Assembly (NCBI GenBank): GCA_964605665.1
Contig: CAZSDP010000040.1
Span: 1-22,270, forward strand
Direction: 5' to 3'
DNA from: CAZSDP01 sp964605665
GTDB taxonomy: Bacteria > Planctomycetota > UBA8108 > UBA1146
Length of the DNA: 22,270 nt
The stretch's first letter is position 1; every line of letters starts with the position of its first letter. Of the stretch, positions 1 through 7,384 are shown piece by piece. Position numbers and translations under genes: made by a program. The notes beneath the pieces were generated by a model, which saw only the letters and a program-made list of their open reading frames with translations, had not been told where the DNA came from and made no database searches.

Positions 1-152
1 GTATCAGCAGTGTCGCGGTGTGAGGGGTCACCGGTTCTTTATCGCCGGTGAGAAACGGCCGATGAGTGCGCGGAATCGCGCGCTGGAGAGAAGTGGAGCG
101 AGAAGAGAAAGGACTCGCAAGACTCAGAGAGCCGATAGATTGGAGGGGACCG
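1..152 (+). other. Upstream region of the YbaK-like gene with two hairpins
   Basis: No gene is supported here. Two perfect stem-loops are visible: TCACCGG (28-34) pairs with CCGGTGA (45-51) across a 10-nt loop, and GCGCG (68-72) pairs with CGCGC (77-81) across a GAAT loop. Neither is followed by a T tract, so they do not look like terminators. They may belong to the leader of the next gene or to a transcript entering from outside the window. A purine-rich stretch follows, ending in the ribosome binding site GGAGGGG (142-148). Confidence 0.35.
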
Positions 153-626
153 ATGTCGGTTGTTGCCAGCCGTGTCCAGCAATTCCTCGATCAGCACTAC
201 GTCTGCTACGAGACTGTCCCGCATCTCACCGATTTTACTGCCATGGAGACCTCGGAGCACACCCATACCCCCGGTCGCGCCTTCGCCAAAGCGGTGGTGA
301 TTCGAACCGACCGTCAGCAATTGATGCTCGTTCTTCCCGCGGATCATCTAGTCGCGTTCGAAGAGGTGTCTCGGGCTCTGAACACCGAATGCGCCAGATT
401 GGTCAAGGAGCGCGCGCTCAAGAAGATCTTCTCCGATTGTGATCGCGGCGCGATTCCCCCCTTCGGAAACCTCTATCAACTCGAGGTCTTCATCTCCCCC
501 GATCTTCTGAACAACCAGCGGATCACCTTCAATGCGGGGAGTCACCAGATGGCGATTCGTATGTCGATGAGGGACTACCAGCAACTGGTTTCGCCGCTGA
601 TTCTCCAATTCTCACAGCACATGTGA
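153..626 (+). CDS. YbaK/EbsC-family aminoacyl-tRNA deacylase-like protein
   Basis: This 157-residue cytoplasmic protein matches the YbaK/EbsC (ProRS editing-like) fold. Members of the family hydrolyse mischarged aminoacyl-tRNAs. Visible hallmarks are the N-terminal segment with PHLTDFTAMETSEHTHTPG (residues 23-41), the conserved lysine in AFAKAVVIR (K46), and the loop GAIPPFG (residues 99-105), which corresponds to the family's G-x-x-x-P-F-G substrate-pocket loop. ATG 153 is chosen because GGAGGGG (142-148) lies just upstream and the family similarity begins there; the frame stays open back to position 66, but that part has no family-like sequence. The gene seems to stand alone, with the next start 263 bases away. 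The family call is firm. The substrate tRNA (Pro, Ala, Cys or other) cannot be read from the sequence. Confidence 0.85.
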   Translation: MSVVASRVQQFLDQHYVCYETVPHLTDFTAMETSEHTHTPGRAFAKAVVIRTDRQQLMLVLPADHLVAFEEVSRALNTECARLVKERALKKIFSDCDRGAIPPFGNLYQLEVFISPDLLNNQRITFNAGSHQMAIRMSMRDYQQLVSPLILQFSQHM

Positions 627-628
627 TC

Positions 629-801
629 GCGGAGCGTCCCACCTCGTCCTTCGAAAGAAGGGAGCTGCGAGGTGGGGGAGCGCCGCGGACGCCAAATGAG
701 CTGCATCGGTCGAAGGTTCTTGGGGGGCTCTGACGAAGCTCCCCTCGCGTCCAACATGGCGGTTGGAGATACCGGCTCCACCCGGAAAGGGTGACACTTT
801 T
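629..801 (+). ncRNA. Candidate structured RNA (leader or small RNA)
   Basis: The gap between two genes contains several strong stems. CCCACCTCG (638-646) pairs with CGAGGTGGG (668-676). Nested inside, CCTTC (648-652) pairs with GAAGG (657-661) and is capped by a GAAA (GNRA) tetraloop. GGACGC (687-692) pairs with GCGTCC (747-752) and encloses GGGGGGCT (722-729) paired with AGCTCCCC (737-744), with one G-U. Finally CACCC (779-783) pairs with GGGTG (789-793), and TTTT follows at 798-801, a weak terminator-like end. I recognise no Rfam class; 4.5S, 6S, RNase P and tmRNA signatures are absent. It could be an independent small RNA, the 3' end of the preceding mRNA or a leader for the gene at 890. 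The pairings are seen directly; function is inference, and GC-rich DNA gives some stems by chance. Confidence 0.4.
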
Positions 802-889
802 CTCAACTCACTTGATGCTCTCGGCTTCGCTGTTACGGTTCACCGCTGGATCATCTCAGATTTCTTTTGACTGAGCTTGGAGCGAACCG

Positions 890-1627
890 ATGCCGACTTC
901 GAATAGTCCCTTTTTCGCCGCACTTGCTGGGACAGCATTGGTGCTCTCGGCGATCTCGATCGTGATCTCACAAATGGGCTCATCCGATCGCGCTGAATCA
1001 ACAGATATGCCGACAGAGATCGCCGAGACCACTACGAGCGATGCTGCGACAATCGCACAACTTCAACGCGAAGTCGCGGACTTGCAGTTTCGTTTGGAGA
1101 TGCTCGAGTCACAGGTGAGAGAGACAGCTGAGAAATCACCGGAGCAGCTTCTTACCGATCGAATGGTGGCCTTGGAGTTGCGCCTCGATGATACGCGGCA
1201 AGTCGTGGAAGATCTGGAGGTCAGAGACCAGGCAGAGATGGAAGCGGCGAAGCGAAAGAGTCGCGCGATCTCCGTGAAAGAGGCCGATGAGACCGCGCTG
1301 GCGGTCCGCACTTGGGTCGAGGGAAATCAGGCGCGCCTCGACCGGGTGATGGCAAACTTCGGTGACCGAATCCGACTCGATCAAAGCCGCGACCAAGAGA
1401 TGTGGAGAATCGTCGAAGAGGCGAGCCAGACGCAGCTCGAGATCCTCGACGGTCTCGAGACCGATCCTCCGCCGACTGCTCGAGAGCGCAACGAGGCCTA
1501 CGGTGAACTGAAAGCGGTTCAGCGAGAGCGAAATCAGGAGTTAGCGGAGATTCTTTCTCCTGAGGAGATGCGGGTCTTCCAGGAAGTCGAGAAAACCACT
1601 CCGATCGAGGCGGAAGAGAACCAGTGA
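890..1627 (+). CDS. Membrane-anchored coiled-coil protein of unknown function
   Basis: I do not recognise this 245-residue protein as a named family. It starts with a short polar stretch and one hydrophobic segment (about residues 8-27, AALAGTALVLSAISIVIS), which is probably an uncleaved signal anchor. The rest is very charged and helical. Heptad-like LQREVADLQFRLEMLESQV (about 58-76) indicates a coiled coil running to roughly residue 125. The C-terminal half (about 140-240) ends in a helix containing LSPEEMRVFQ. That phrase resembles the end of Spy/CpxP-type LTxxQ periplasmic proteins, but the match is too loose to name a function. GGAG (879-882), seven bases before the ATG, supports the start. 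The gene is 62 bases from the NFACT-R gene in the same orientation, so co-transcription is possible. Confidence 0.8.
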   Translation: MPTSNSPFFAALAGTALVLSAISIVISQMGSSDRAESTDMPTEIAETTTSDAATIAQLQREVADLQFRLEMLESQVRETAEKSPEQLLTDRMVALELRLDDTRQVVEDLEVRDQAEMEAAKRKSRAISVKEADETALAVRTWVEGNQARLDRVMANFGDRIRLDQSRDQEMWRIVEEASQTQLEILDGLETDPPPTARERNEAYGELKAVQRERNQELAEILSPEEMRVFQEVEKTTPIEAEENQ

Positions 1628-1688
1628 GCGTTCCCTCAAGGCACCACCTACCCAAAGACTGTCCCTCCCAAAACAGCGTCAAAGCTCG

Positions 1689-2093
1689 ATGAAGAACCGA
1701 GATACTCGTCCACCCCAACCAAAGTGCTGGGAATACACCCTCGCCGAGGGGGTTCGCGTTTACGCCGGGAAAACCGATGCCGATAACGATCTCCTGAGTT
1801 TGCGATTTGCTCGCCCCAACGACTACTGGTTCCATGTGAAGGGGATGCCAGGAAGCCATGTCGTTCTGCAAGCGGAAGGGGACGAACCCGACCGTGGAAT
1901 CCTCAAGAAAGCAGCCGCGGTCGCGGCATATCATTCAAAAGCTCGCGGAGGAGGTTCCGTAGCGGTCAATGTCACTCGGGCGAAGTACGTCACCAAGCCG
2001 AAGGGTGCAAAGGCGGGTACGGTACAGATCAAACAGGAACGGACCCTCAAAGTTCGACCAGAAGTTCCCGAGGCCGAGAACGCCAAAGACTGA
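1689..2093 (+). CDS. Stand-alone NFACT-R (DUF814) RNA-binding domain protein
   Basis: The 134-residue product is essentially one NFACT-R domain, the C-terminal RNA-binding module of RqcH/Rqc2/FbpA proteins that act on obstructed large ribosomal subunits. The diagnostic segments are V-YAGKTDADNDLLSLRF (about 24-40), NDYWFHVKGMPGSHVVL (44-60), AAYHSKARGGGSVAV (79-93) and YVTKPKGAKAGTV (100-112). They follow the canonical order D-W-F-H-V-K, P-G-S-H-V, Y-x-S-K-A-R, K-P-x-G-A-K-x-G. The NFACT-N and coiled-coil parts of full-length RqcH are missing, so this is not a complete tailing factor. A lone module may bind tRNA or the ribosome in translation quality control. That fits the nearby YbaK-like tRNA-editing gene, but the functional link is inference. 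No strong Shine-Dalgarno sequence is visible before the ATG. Confidence 0.88.
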   Translation: MKNRDTRPPQPKCWEYTLAEGVRVYAGKTDADNDLLSLRFARPNDYWFHVKGMPGSHVVLQAEGDEPDRGILKKAAAVAAYHSKARGGGSVAVNVTRAKYVTKPKGAKAGTVQIKQERTLKVRPEVPEAENAKD

Positions 2094-2399
2094 GAGTGCA
2101 GAGATTCGGTTATATCGAGGCTGCATCGATCGAGATCGGTACTTGTTGACGTCTGAGAATCGATGAAACGGACGTCGAGACTTCCTTCGTGACGTTATGC
2201 ATTCTTCGGCAAGAGAGATGGAGCAAAACACTCCCCGACCCTCGTTCCAAGCCAGATTTCTGCAGATCAACGATTCTCTTCGGAGAAAAAGCTGCGGCGA
2301 GGATTCGAGGCATCTGATCCCATAATCGAGAATACTCTTGAGTGATCAGCAAAGCAGAAGAGAATGCGACTCGGTAGTTCATTCGGGAAAGGACTCCTC
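2094..2399 (+). promoter_or_regulatory. Intergenic region with spaced TGACGT-like motifs
   Basis: This gap of about 300 bases has no convincing gene. Three GACGT motifs occur at near-regular spacing: TTGACGTC (GACGTC at 2148-2153), GGACGTC (2171-2176) and GTGACGTT (GACGTT at 2191-2196). The motif starts are 23 and 20 bases apart, roughly two helical turns, as binding sites for one regulator on one DNA face might be. A small hairpin TTCTC-TTCG-GAGAA (2274-2287) carries a stable cUUCGg loop and may lie in the leader of the next gene. No good -35/-10 pair is seen. ATG 2364 is in frame with the next gene but is the less likely start. Confidence 0.25.
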
Positions 2400-3770
2400 A
2401 TGCGTTGGAGAGTAAAGCCTGCTCTGATTCCGTCTTTGTCGTTACCAAGGATTGCTCGACCGCTTCTCTTGATCATGACGGCACTCCTGCTCTTCGATGC
2501 TCCGATACACGCTCAAAGTGTCAGTAACCTGCAGAAGCAGCTGCAGCGTGCGATCAAGAACGAAGACTACGATGTGGTCGACAACGTCCTGATGCGTTTG
2601 GGCAATAGTGACGATCCCAAGGCTGCCAAGGTGATTGTGGCTGCGTTGGGAATTCTCCCCCTCGGGGAGGGGCTCGAGGCTGCGATCGATGCACTCGCTG
2701 CTCTCGGTTCGGAAAACGTCTCCGATACTTTCGAGAAGCTCCTCAAGAAGAGACGTCTCGATGACACGGTTGGCGCAGTCATCGTCAACGTTGCGTCAAA
2801 GTTCGACGATGAACAGTCCGAAGAATGGCTTCTCGATTGCCTGAATCGCGGCAGTGACTTCGTGGTGCGAAACACGATTCCCGCGGTGGTGGAGCGCAAG
2901 TCGAAGAATGCAATTCCGGTACTGATCGATCGGTTGGACAAAGTCGGCTTCGCGCCATCCACGGAGTCTTATCAGACGCGTGATGCGCTTGTCGCTCTCA
3001 CGGGTCGAGATTTTGACAACACCGAGGATTGGCGAAAGTGGTGGAGCGCCAACCAAGACTCGATCGATCCCAAGAATCTCGATAAAGCAGAGGGAATGAC
3101 CGGCGTTGAGCGGAAGCTCCCCGGCGGTTATCGCCCCCCTCAATTCTTCGGAGTCGAAATACTGTCGAATCACGTGGTGTTCGTGGTGGACACCTCTGGA
3201 TCGATGGAGCTGTGGGACAAGGATGAGAGTGGGGGAGACGAGGGAAATTGGCGGGCGCGCCGCCGCATCGCTCGAGTGAAGAAACAACTCCAAGAGACGA
3301 TTGAAAAGCTCCCCGAGTCCGCCCACTTCAACATCATCGCATTCAGTGATTCAGTGAAACGGTTTCAGAAGAAGACCGTCCCAGCGAGCCGCAAATGGAA
3401 GAAGAAGGGTCTCGACTTCGTCACCGGAATGCAGGCGAATGGCGCGACTTTCACCGATGACGCGATGAAGGCGGCATTTGAAGAACACGATGTCGACACG
3501 ATTGTTCTCTTGAGTGACGGAGCTCCCACCCGAATGGGGAAGAAGTCGCGAATTCTGATGCGCCAGATTCTCGAGCAAGTTCACAAGGCGAACATTCTCG
3601 CGAAGGCAACTCTACATGTCTTCGGCTTTACCGGGGAGGGTGAGATGCCGCCAGGACGTCAGCGTCCCCCTCCGGCTCCGGATGATGAAGATATCGAACC
3701 AGAAGAGTTCGAGGAGTTCTTACAGAAACTCGCGACTGAAAATGGCGGCAAGTTCACGAAGATTGCCTAG
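2400..3770 (+). CDS. Secreted HEAT-repeat/von Willebrand factor A domain protein
   Basis: The product (456 residues from this start) has a positively charged N-terminus, a hydrophobic core near residues 20-32 and a likely signal-peptidase site at IHA-QS (about 38/39), so it is probably exported. Residues about 40-220 form helical repeat pairs of HEAT/armadillo type (for example IVNVASKFDDEQSEEWLLDCL), usually protein-interaction scaffolds. The C-terminal half is a VWA domain with a complete-looking MIDAS metal site: DTSGS near residue 264, the threonine in GATFTDD near 350, and the aspartate in LLSDGAPT near 373. Such domains bind partners through a divalent metal. GGGAAAGGA (2385-2393) sits correctly for ATG 2400; the in-frame ATG at 2364 would add 12 residues ahead of the signal peptide. 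The gene ends at a strong terminator. The architecture is common in planctomycetes, but the partner is unknown. Confidence 0.85.
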   Translation: MRWRVKPALIPSLSLPRIARPLLLIMTALLLFDAPIHAQSVSNLQKQLQRAIKNEDYDVVDNVLMRLGNSDDPKAAKVIVAALGILPLGEGLEAAIDALAALGSENVSDTFEKLLKKRRLDDTVGAVIVNVASKFDDEQSEEWLLDCLNRGSDFVVRNTIPAVVERKSKNAIPVLIDRLDKVGFAPSTESYQTRDALVALTGRDFDNTEDWRKWWSANQDSIDPKNLDKAEGMTGVERKLPGGYRPPQFFGVEILSNHVVFVVDTSGSMELWDKDESGGDEGNWRARRRIARVKKQLQETIEKLPESAHFNIIAFSDSVKRFQKKTVPASRKWKKKGLDFVTGMQANGATFTDDAMKAAFEEHDVDTIVLLSDGAPTRMGKKSRILMRQILEQVHKANILAKATLHVFGFTGEGEMPPGRQRPPPAPDDEDIEPEEFEEFLQKLATENGGKFTKIA

Positions 3771-3779
3771 CTGAAAAAA

Positions 3780-3812
3780 GCCCCTCCACTGTTGAGTGGA
3801 GGGGCTTTTTTT
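3780..3812. terminator. Bidirectional intrinsic terminator
   Basis: An 11-bp perfect stem, GCCCCTCCACT (3780-3790) with AGTGGAGGGGC (3795-3805), has a GTTG loop. A run of seven T (3806-3812) follows on the plus strand. Six A (3774-3779) precede it and become T on the minus strand. It therefore serves both the VWA gene on the plus strand and the SNF2 gene on the minus strand, which converge here. Confidence 0.93.
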
Positions 3813-3839
3813 CTGTCACTCCGAGGCGTTCGGTACGCT

Positions 3840-6800
3840 TCAAGAAAGAATGAACTCGAGATCTTCGGCGGTCAGCGACTTCACCAATCCTTCGTCTGCT
3901 CGGATGATGGCATCGGCCAATGTCCGCTTCTTCTCTTGAAGCCGAGTGATTTTCTCCTCTACCGTGCCTGGTGAAATCAAACGGTAAGCGAAGACCTGCC
4001 GGGTCTGCCCAATACGGTGGGCACGATCGATCGCTTGCGCTTCTGTGGCGGGATTCCACCACGGGTCGAGGATGAATACGTAGTCCGCTGCCGTCAGATT
4101 CAGGCCGAGTCCGCCCGCTTTGAGACTGATCAAGAAAGCAGTGATTCCATCTTCTGATTGGAAGCGATCGACTCTCTCCTGCCGATTACGGGTCGATCCG
4201 TCGAGATATTCGTAGCGGATTCCGCACTCTTCCAGGCGTGAACGCACAATCGCGAGGAACTTGGTGAACTGGGAGAAGACCAGGCAGCGGTGTCCCTCTT
4301 CTTGAAGCTCGCGGATCCGTTCGACGATCGTGGTGAGCTTGCCACTCGACTCTGACAAACGAGAAGGATCGAGCAGCCCAGGGTGACAAGCCGCTTGGCG
4401 AAGACGAAGAAGCGCTTCGATGATTTTCATCTTCATCGAGCCGAACTCACCCCCTTGAGTTTCGGGAAGTAGCGATCTTCGATAGTGCTGCGCGAGTTCA
4501 TCGTAAAGCTCTTGTTGTTGCGGCTCCAATTCACAGGTCAGCGTCAATTCCGTACGCTCGGGAAGATCGGTCGCGACTTGAGCTTTGGTCCGACGCAGAA
4601 TGAAGGGACGAACCGCTCGAGCGAGCAGGTCGAGCCCCATATGGGAACGTCGCCGATCTTGAGTTGCGGGTGTCTCCTCTCCTGCCGTGGTCAGGGTTCC
4701 AAAGCGTGAGGCTTTTCCGAGCATCCCTGGCTGCAGGAATTCGAACAGAGACCACAGTTCTCCGAGATGATTCTCGATCGGAGTACCGCTGAGAGCGAGT
4801 CGATGATCTGCTTTGATCAATCGCGCTGCTTTCGCAGTTTGGCTGCGTGCATTTTTAATCGCCTGCGCTTCATCCAAAATGACCGTATCAAATGTTGTTT
4901 CGAGAAGATCGGTGATGTCGATCCGCAGAATGGCGTAGGTGATGAGCGCGATATGCGTGTTCTTCAGTCCCTTGCGCAGTTCTTGGCGATCTGGTCCTGA
5001 GAGATCGAGAACCTTCAATTCAGGCGCAAAGGTCGCGGTTTCACGGGCCCAATGTTCCACCACGCTTCGAGGTGCTACGACGAGAACCGGCTTTTTCAGC
5101 TCGTTTCGACAACGCAGGTCTTCGAGGTGGGCGATGACTTGCAGGGTTTTTCCCAGTCCCATGTCGTCGGCGAGGCAGCCGCCGAGCTGAAACTCCCGTA
5201 AGAACTCGAGCCAGCCGAGGGCGTCGCGCTGATACGGACGAAGCTCACCTTGGATGCTGGGGCGCTCCCGCTTCGCTTCGATGCCATCGAAATTGCGAAG
5301 CCGCGAACGTAGTTTTGAAAACTCTTCGTCGATTTGAATGTCGGGGACATCTTCGAGTAGAGCATCGATGACCCAAGCTTGGTTGGGTTGGAAGCGCACG
5401 GTGTCCCCATCGAGCTCTCCGAATTGGGCGAGGAGACCAGAGCGGCGCATCCATTCATCGGGTAAGACGCCAAAGCTACCGTCGCTGAGAGTGATCAACC
5501 GCTGACCTCGTCGAATTGCTCCGAGAAGGCGAGGGAACTCTACAGTCTCATCTCCAAAGCTCACCTCGCCGGAGAGGTCTAGCCAGTCGATGCCACTCTT
5601 GACCTTCACGTCGAATTCATTGGCGACGCGATGAAGTCTTCCTTCCGCTTCAACTCTCCAGCCGCGCATGAGGAGTCGTTCGATCAGGTCGCCCAACCGA
5701 GCTTGACCGACGGTGACTTGTTCAAGGGTTTCATCTTGGACCGCGCGCCGTGCACCACTTGTAAGCAGCTCGGCAACACATCGCCGCTCTGTATCTAAGT
5801 CGCGAGCGATCACCCTTTGCTGAAGGCGAATCGTTGAACCTGGTGCGTCGGGATCTACTTCGACAAAAGTTTCCGAATTGCTCTCGGAATCTCCGGACAA
5901 AGGAGTGGCTCCATAAAGGAAGCTGAGCTTGCAAGTGAGGCCCTTCCCGCCCTTTCCAGAACCGGAGTGAGAGCGGATAACCAAGCGAGGTTGGGGAGTT
6001 CCTGCTTCGATCTCCACTTCGAAATCAGGGGGCGTTCGTAGCGGTGCTGCAGGGTGTTCTTCCAGAATCGTCCGAACGAAATCAGAAGCTTCAGCCGCAG
6101 GGATGATCGGGGGAAACATCACCAAGGCGCGGACCCATCGTATGTCATCGACCGGGACAAATGGCGTGATGACCCCGTCTGCGTAGAGCAGGCCGGATGA
6201 CGTGATAAAACTGGGTGCATCGATCGAGATGTATGAATCTCCTCGTTCGAAGCCTGCGCTCACGGTGTATTGAAGAGCCTTGTTGTCTTCGATCGCTGAA
6301 TCTTCTTCGGCGTCATCGTTGATTGGGACCAACCCAAAAGAAAAAGACCACGGGACTGGATCGAACCGCAGAGCTTGCGAAGACTCAGGAACGCCATCGA
6401 TAGGAAAGAGTCGCCCTGACTCTGCCAATGCACGAACAACTCCAACTCCTGATGCACCAGGAAGTCGGATCGGGGGAGCGGTCTGGGGGCGGTAGCTCCA
6501 GTTCTCGCTTGGCGTTGAGAGGAAGGGCTCAAGCATCTCTAGAAGACGCAGTACTTCCCCCCCGGCGACTTCCGCTAATGGACGAGTGCGCAAATCGAGA
6601 GGGCGTGGCTCTCCCCAGCCATTTTGAAGTCGACGCCGTTCGATGACTTGGATGACTGGGTCACAGATCGAGCGATCAGCGCGAGAGCCGGCGAGCCAGA
6701 AGAAGAGTTCAATTTCACCGGTTTCAGTGCGCGGCCAACGTGGTTTACGGTCGATGTTGACGAGGCGCTGAAGTCGATCGAGATAGGCCTTCCAGTCGGT

Positions 6801-7355
6801 GGAGCTTCGGTGCTCAGAAATGATCGAGCGAGCCCGGGCATGAACGAGAGTGGAAGGGTCTTGCCGTAGGGAGGGAGTAGAGACCCTCTCCTTCGAGCCT
6901 GAGGGAGAGTCGAAGTGTTCGCCACCGCGATCTAAAGCACGAAAGGTCGCCCAAACATGCTTACATGATTGCACCTGTTCAAAGGCGAGACAGTTGCAAT
7001 AGAAGTCGAAGATCTCACCGTCGCGGTGCTCGAGACGGATTCTGTATCGTCGACTGCCGCGAACAAAAGCGACCACGAAGCCATCGATGACCCGCTCGAG
7101 TTGCACCCGTCCCTCGGCGCAACACACATCACCATGCTTGCGAACGCTCTCTGAGAAGTGTTCGGAATCGATTCTCCAGCTGTACAACCGTTCGATTCTC
7201 TCCGATTCTCGGGCGATCTGGGGTTCTGTCTCCGGTGGCCGTGCTGGTCCACCGGCACCTGCTGATCTGAGGACGCCTCTGATCGTCTGAAAGAATCGCG
7301 AGAAGGTCAACGAATCAGAGTGAATCGAGACCGGATTGATGCTTGAAGAGGTCAT
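3840..7355 (-). CDS. SWIM zinc finger SNF2-family DNA-dependent ATPase/helicase-like protein
   Basis: This 1171-residue protein is a bacterial SNF2/HepA-type ATPase, a family that uses ATP to translocate on DNA and remodel protein-DNA or polymerase-DNA complexes. Near the N-terminus a SWIM zinc-binding motif, CNC-x8-CKH (C120, C122, C131, H133), is visible. A long middle region (about 150-690) shows no motif I recognise. The SNF2 core follows: motif I DDMGLGKT (about 730), motif II DEAQ (about 828), motif III SGTPIEN (about 853), and the C-terminal lobe with GLGLNLTAADYVFILDPWW and the arginine-finger motif AIDRAHRIGQ (about 1085-1115). The end, LTAEDLEFILS, is typical of complete members. 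The ATG at 7353-7355 is only 29 bases from the divergent GTG at 7385, so promoter elements for the pair probably overlap coding DNA. The family call is firm; the cellular role (repair, transcription recycling or defence) is not determined. Confidence 0.93.
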   Translation of the reverse strand: MTSSSINPVSIHSDSLTFSRFFQTIRGVLRSAGAGGPARPPETEPQIARESERIERLYSWRIDSEHFSESVRKHGDVCCAEGRVQLERVIDGFVVAFVRGSRRYRIRLEHRDGEIFDFYCNCLAFEQVQSCKHVWATFRALDRGGEHFDSPSGSKERVSTPSLRQDPSTLVHARARSIISEHRSSTDWKAYLDRLQRLVNIDRKPRWPRTETGEIELFFWLAGSRADRSICDPVIQVIERRRLQNGWGEPRPLDLRTRPLAEVAGGEVLRLLEMLEPFLSTPSENWSYRPQTAPPIRLPGASGVGVVRALAESGRLFPIDGVPESSQALRFDPVPWSFSFGLVPINDDAEEDSAIEDNKALQYTVSAGFERGDSYISIDAPSFITSSGLLYADGVITPFVPVDDIRWVRALVMFPPIIPAAEASDFVRTILEEHPAAPLRTPPDFEVEIEAGTPQPRLVIRSHSGSGKGGKGLTCKLSFLYGATPLSGDSESNSETFVEVDPDAPGSTIRLQQRVIARDLDTERRCVAELLTSGARRAVQDETLEQVTVGQARLGDLIERLLMRGWRVEAEGRLHRVANEFDVKVKSGIDWLDLSGEVSFGDETVEFPRLLGAIRRGQRLITLSDGSFGVLPDEWMRRSGLLAQFGELDGDTVRFQPNQAWVIDALLEDVPDIQIDEEFSKLRSRLRNFDGIEAKRERPSIQGELRPYQRDALGWLEFLREFQLGGCLADDMGLGKTLQVIAHLEDLRCRNELKKPVLVVAPRSVVEHWARETATFAPELKVLDLSGPDRQELRKGLKNTHIALITYAILRIDITDLLETTFDTVILDEAQAIKNARSQTAKAARLIKADHRLALSGTPIENHLGELWSLFEFLQPGMLGKASRFGTLTTAGEETPATQDRRRSHMGLDLLARAVRPFILRRTKAQVATDLPERTELTLTCELEPQQQELYDELAQHYRRSLLPETQGGEFGSMKMKIIEALLRLRQAACHPGLLDPSRLSESSGKLTTIVERIRELQEEGHRCLVFSQFTKFLAIVRSRLEECGIRYEYLDGSTRNRQERVDRFQSEDGITAFLISLKAGGLGLNLTAADYVFILDPWWNPATEAQAIDRAHRIGQTRQVFAYRLISPGTVEEKITRLQEKKRTLADAIIRADEGLVKSLTAEDLEFILS

Positions 7356-7384
7356 CGCATCTTCGGAATTTGAGGCTCTGAGCC

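Noticed and set aside
1221..1934. 237-residue open frame on the minus strand
   Set aside because: It lies opposite two well-supported plus-strand genes, lacks known motifs and has no ribosome binding site. It is a typical antisense shadow in GC-rich DNA.
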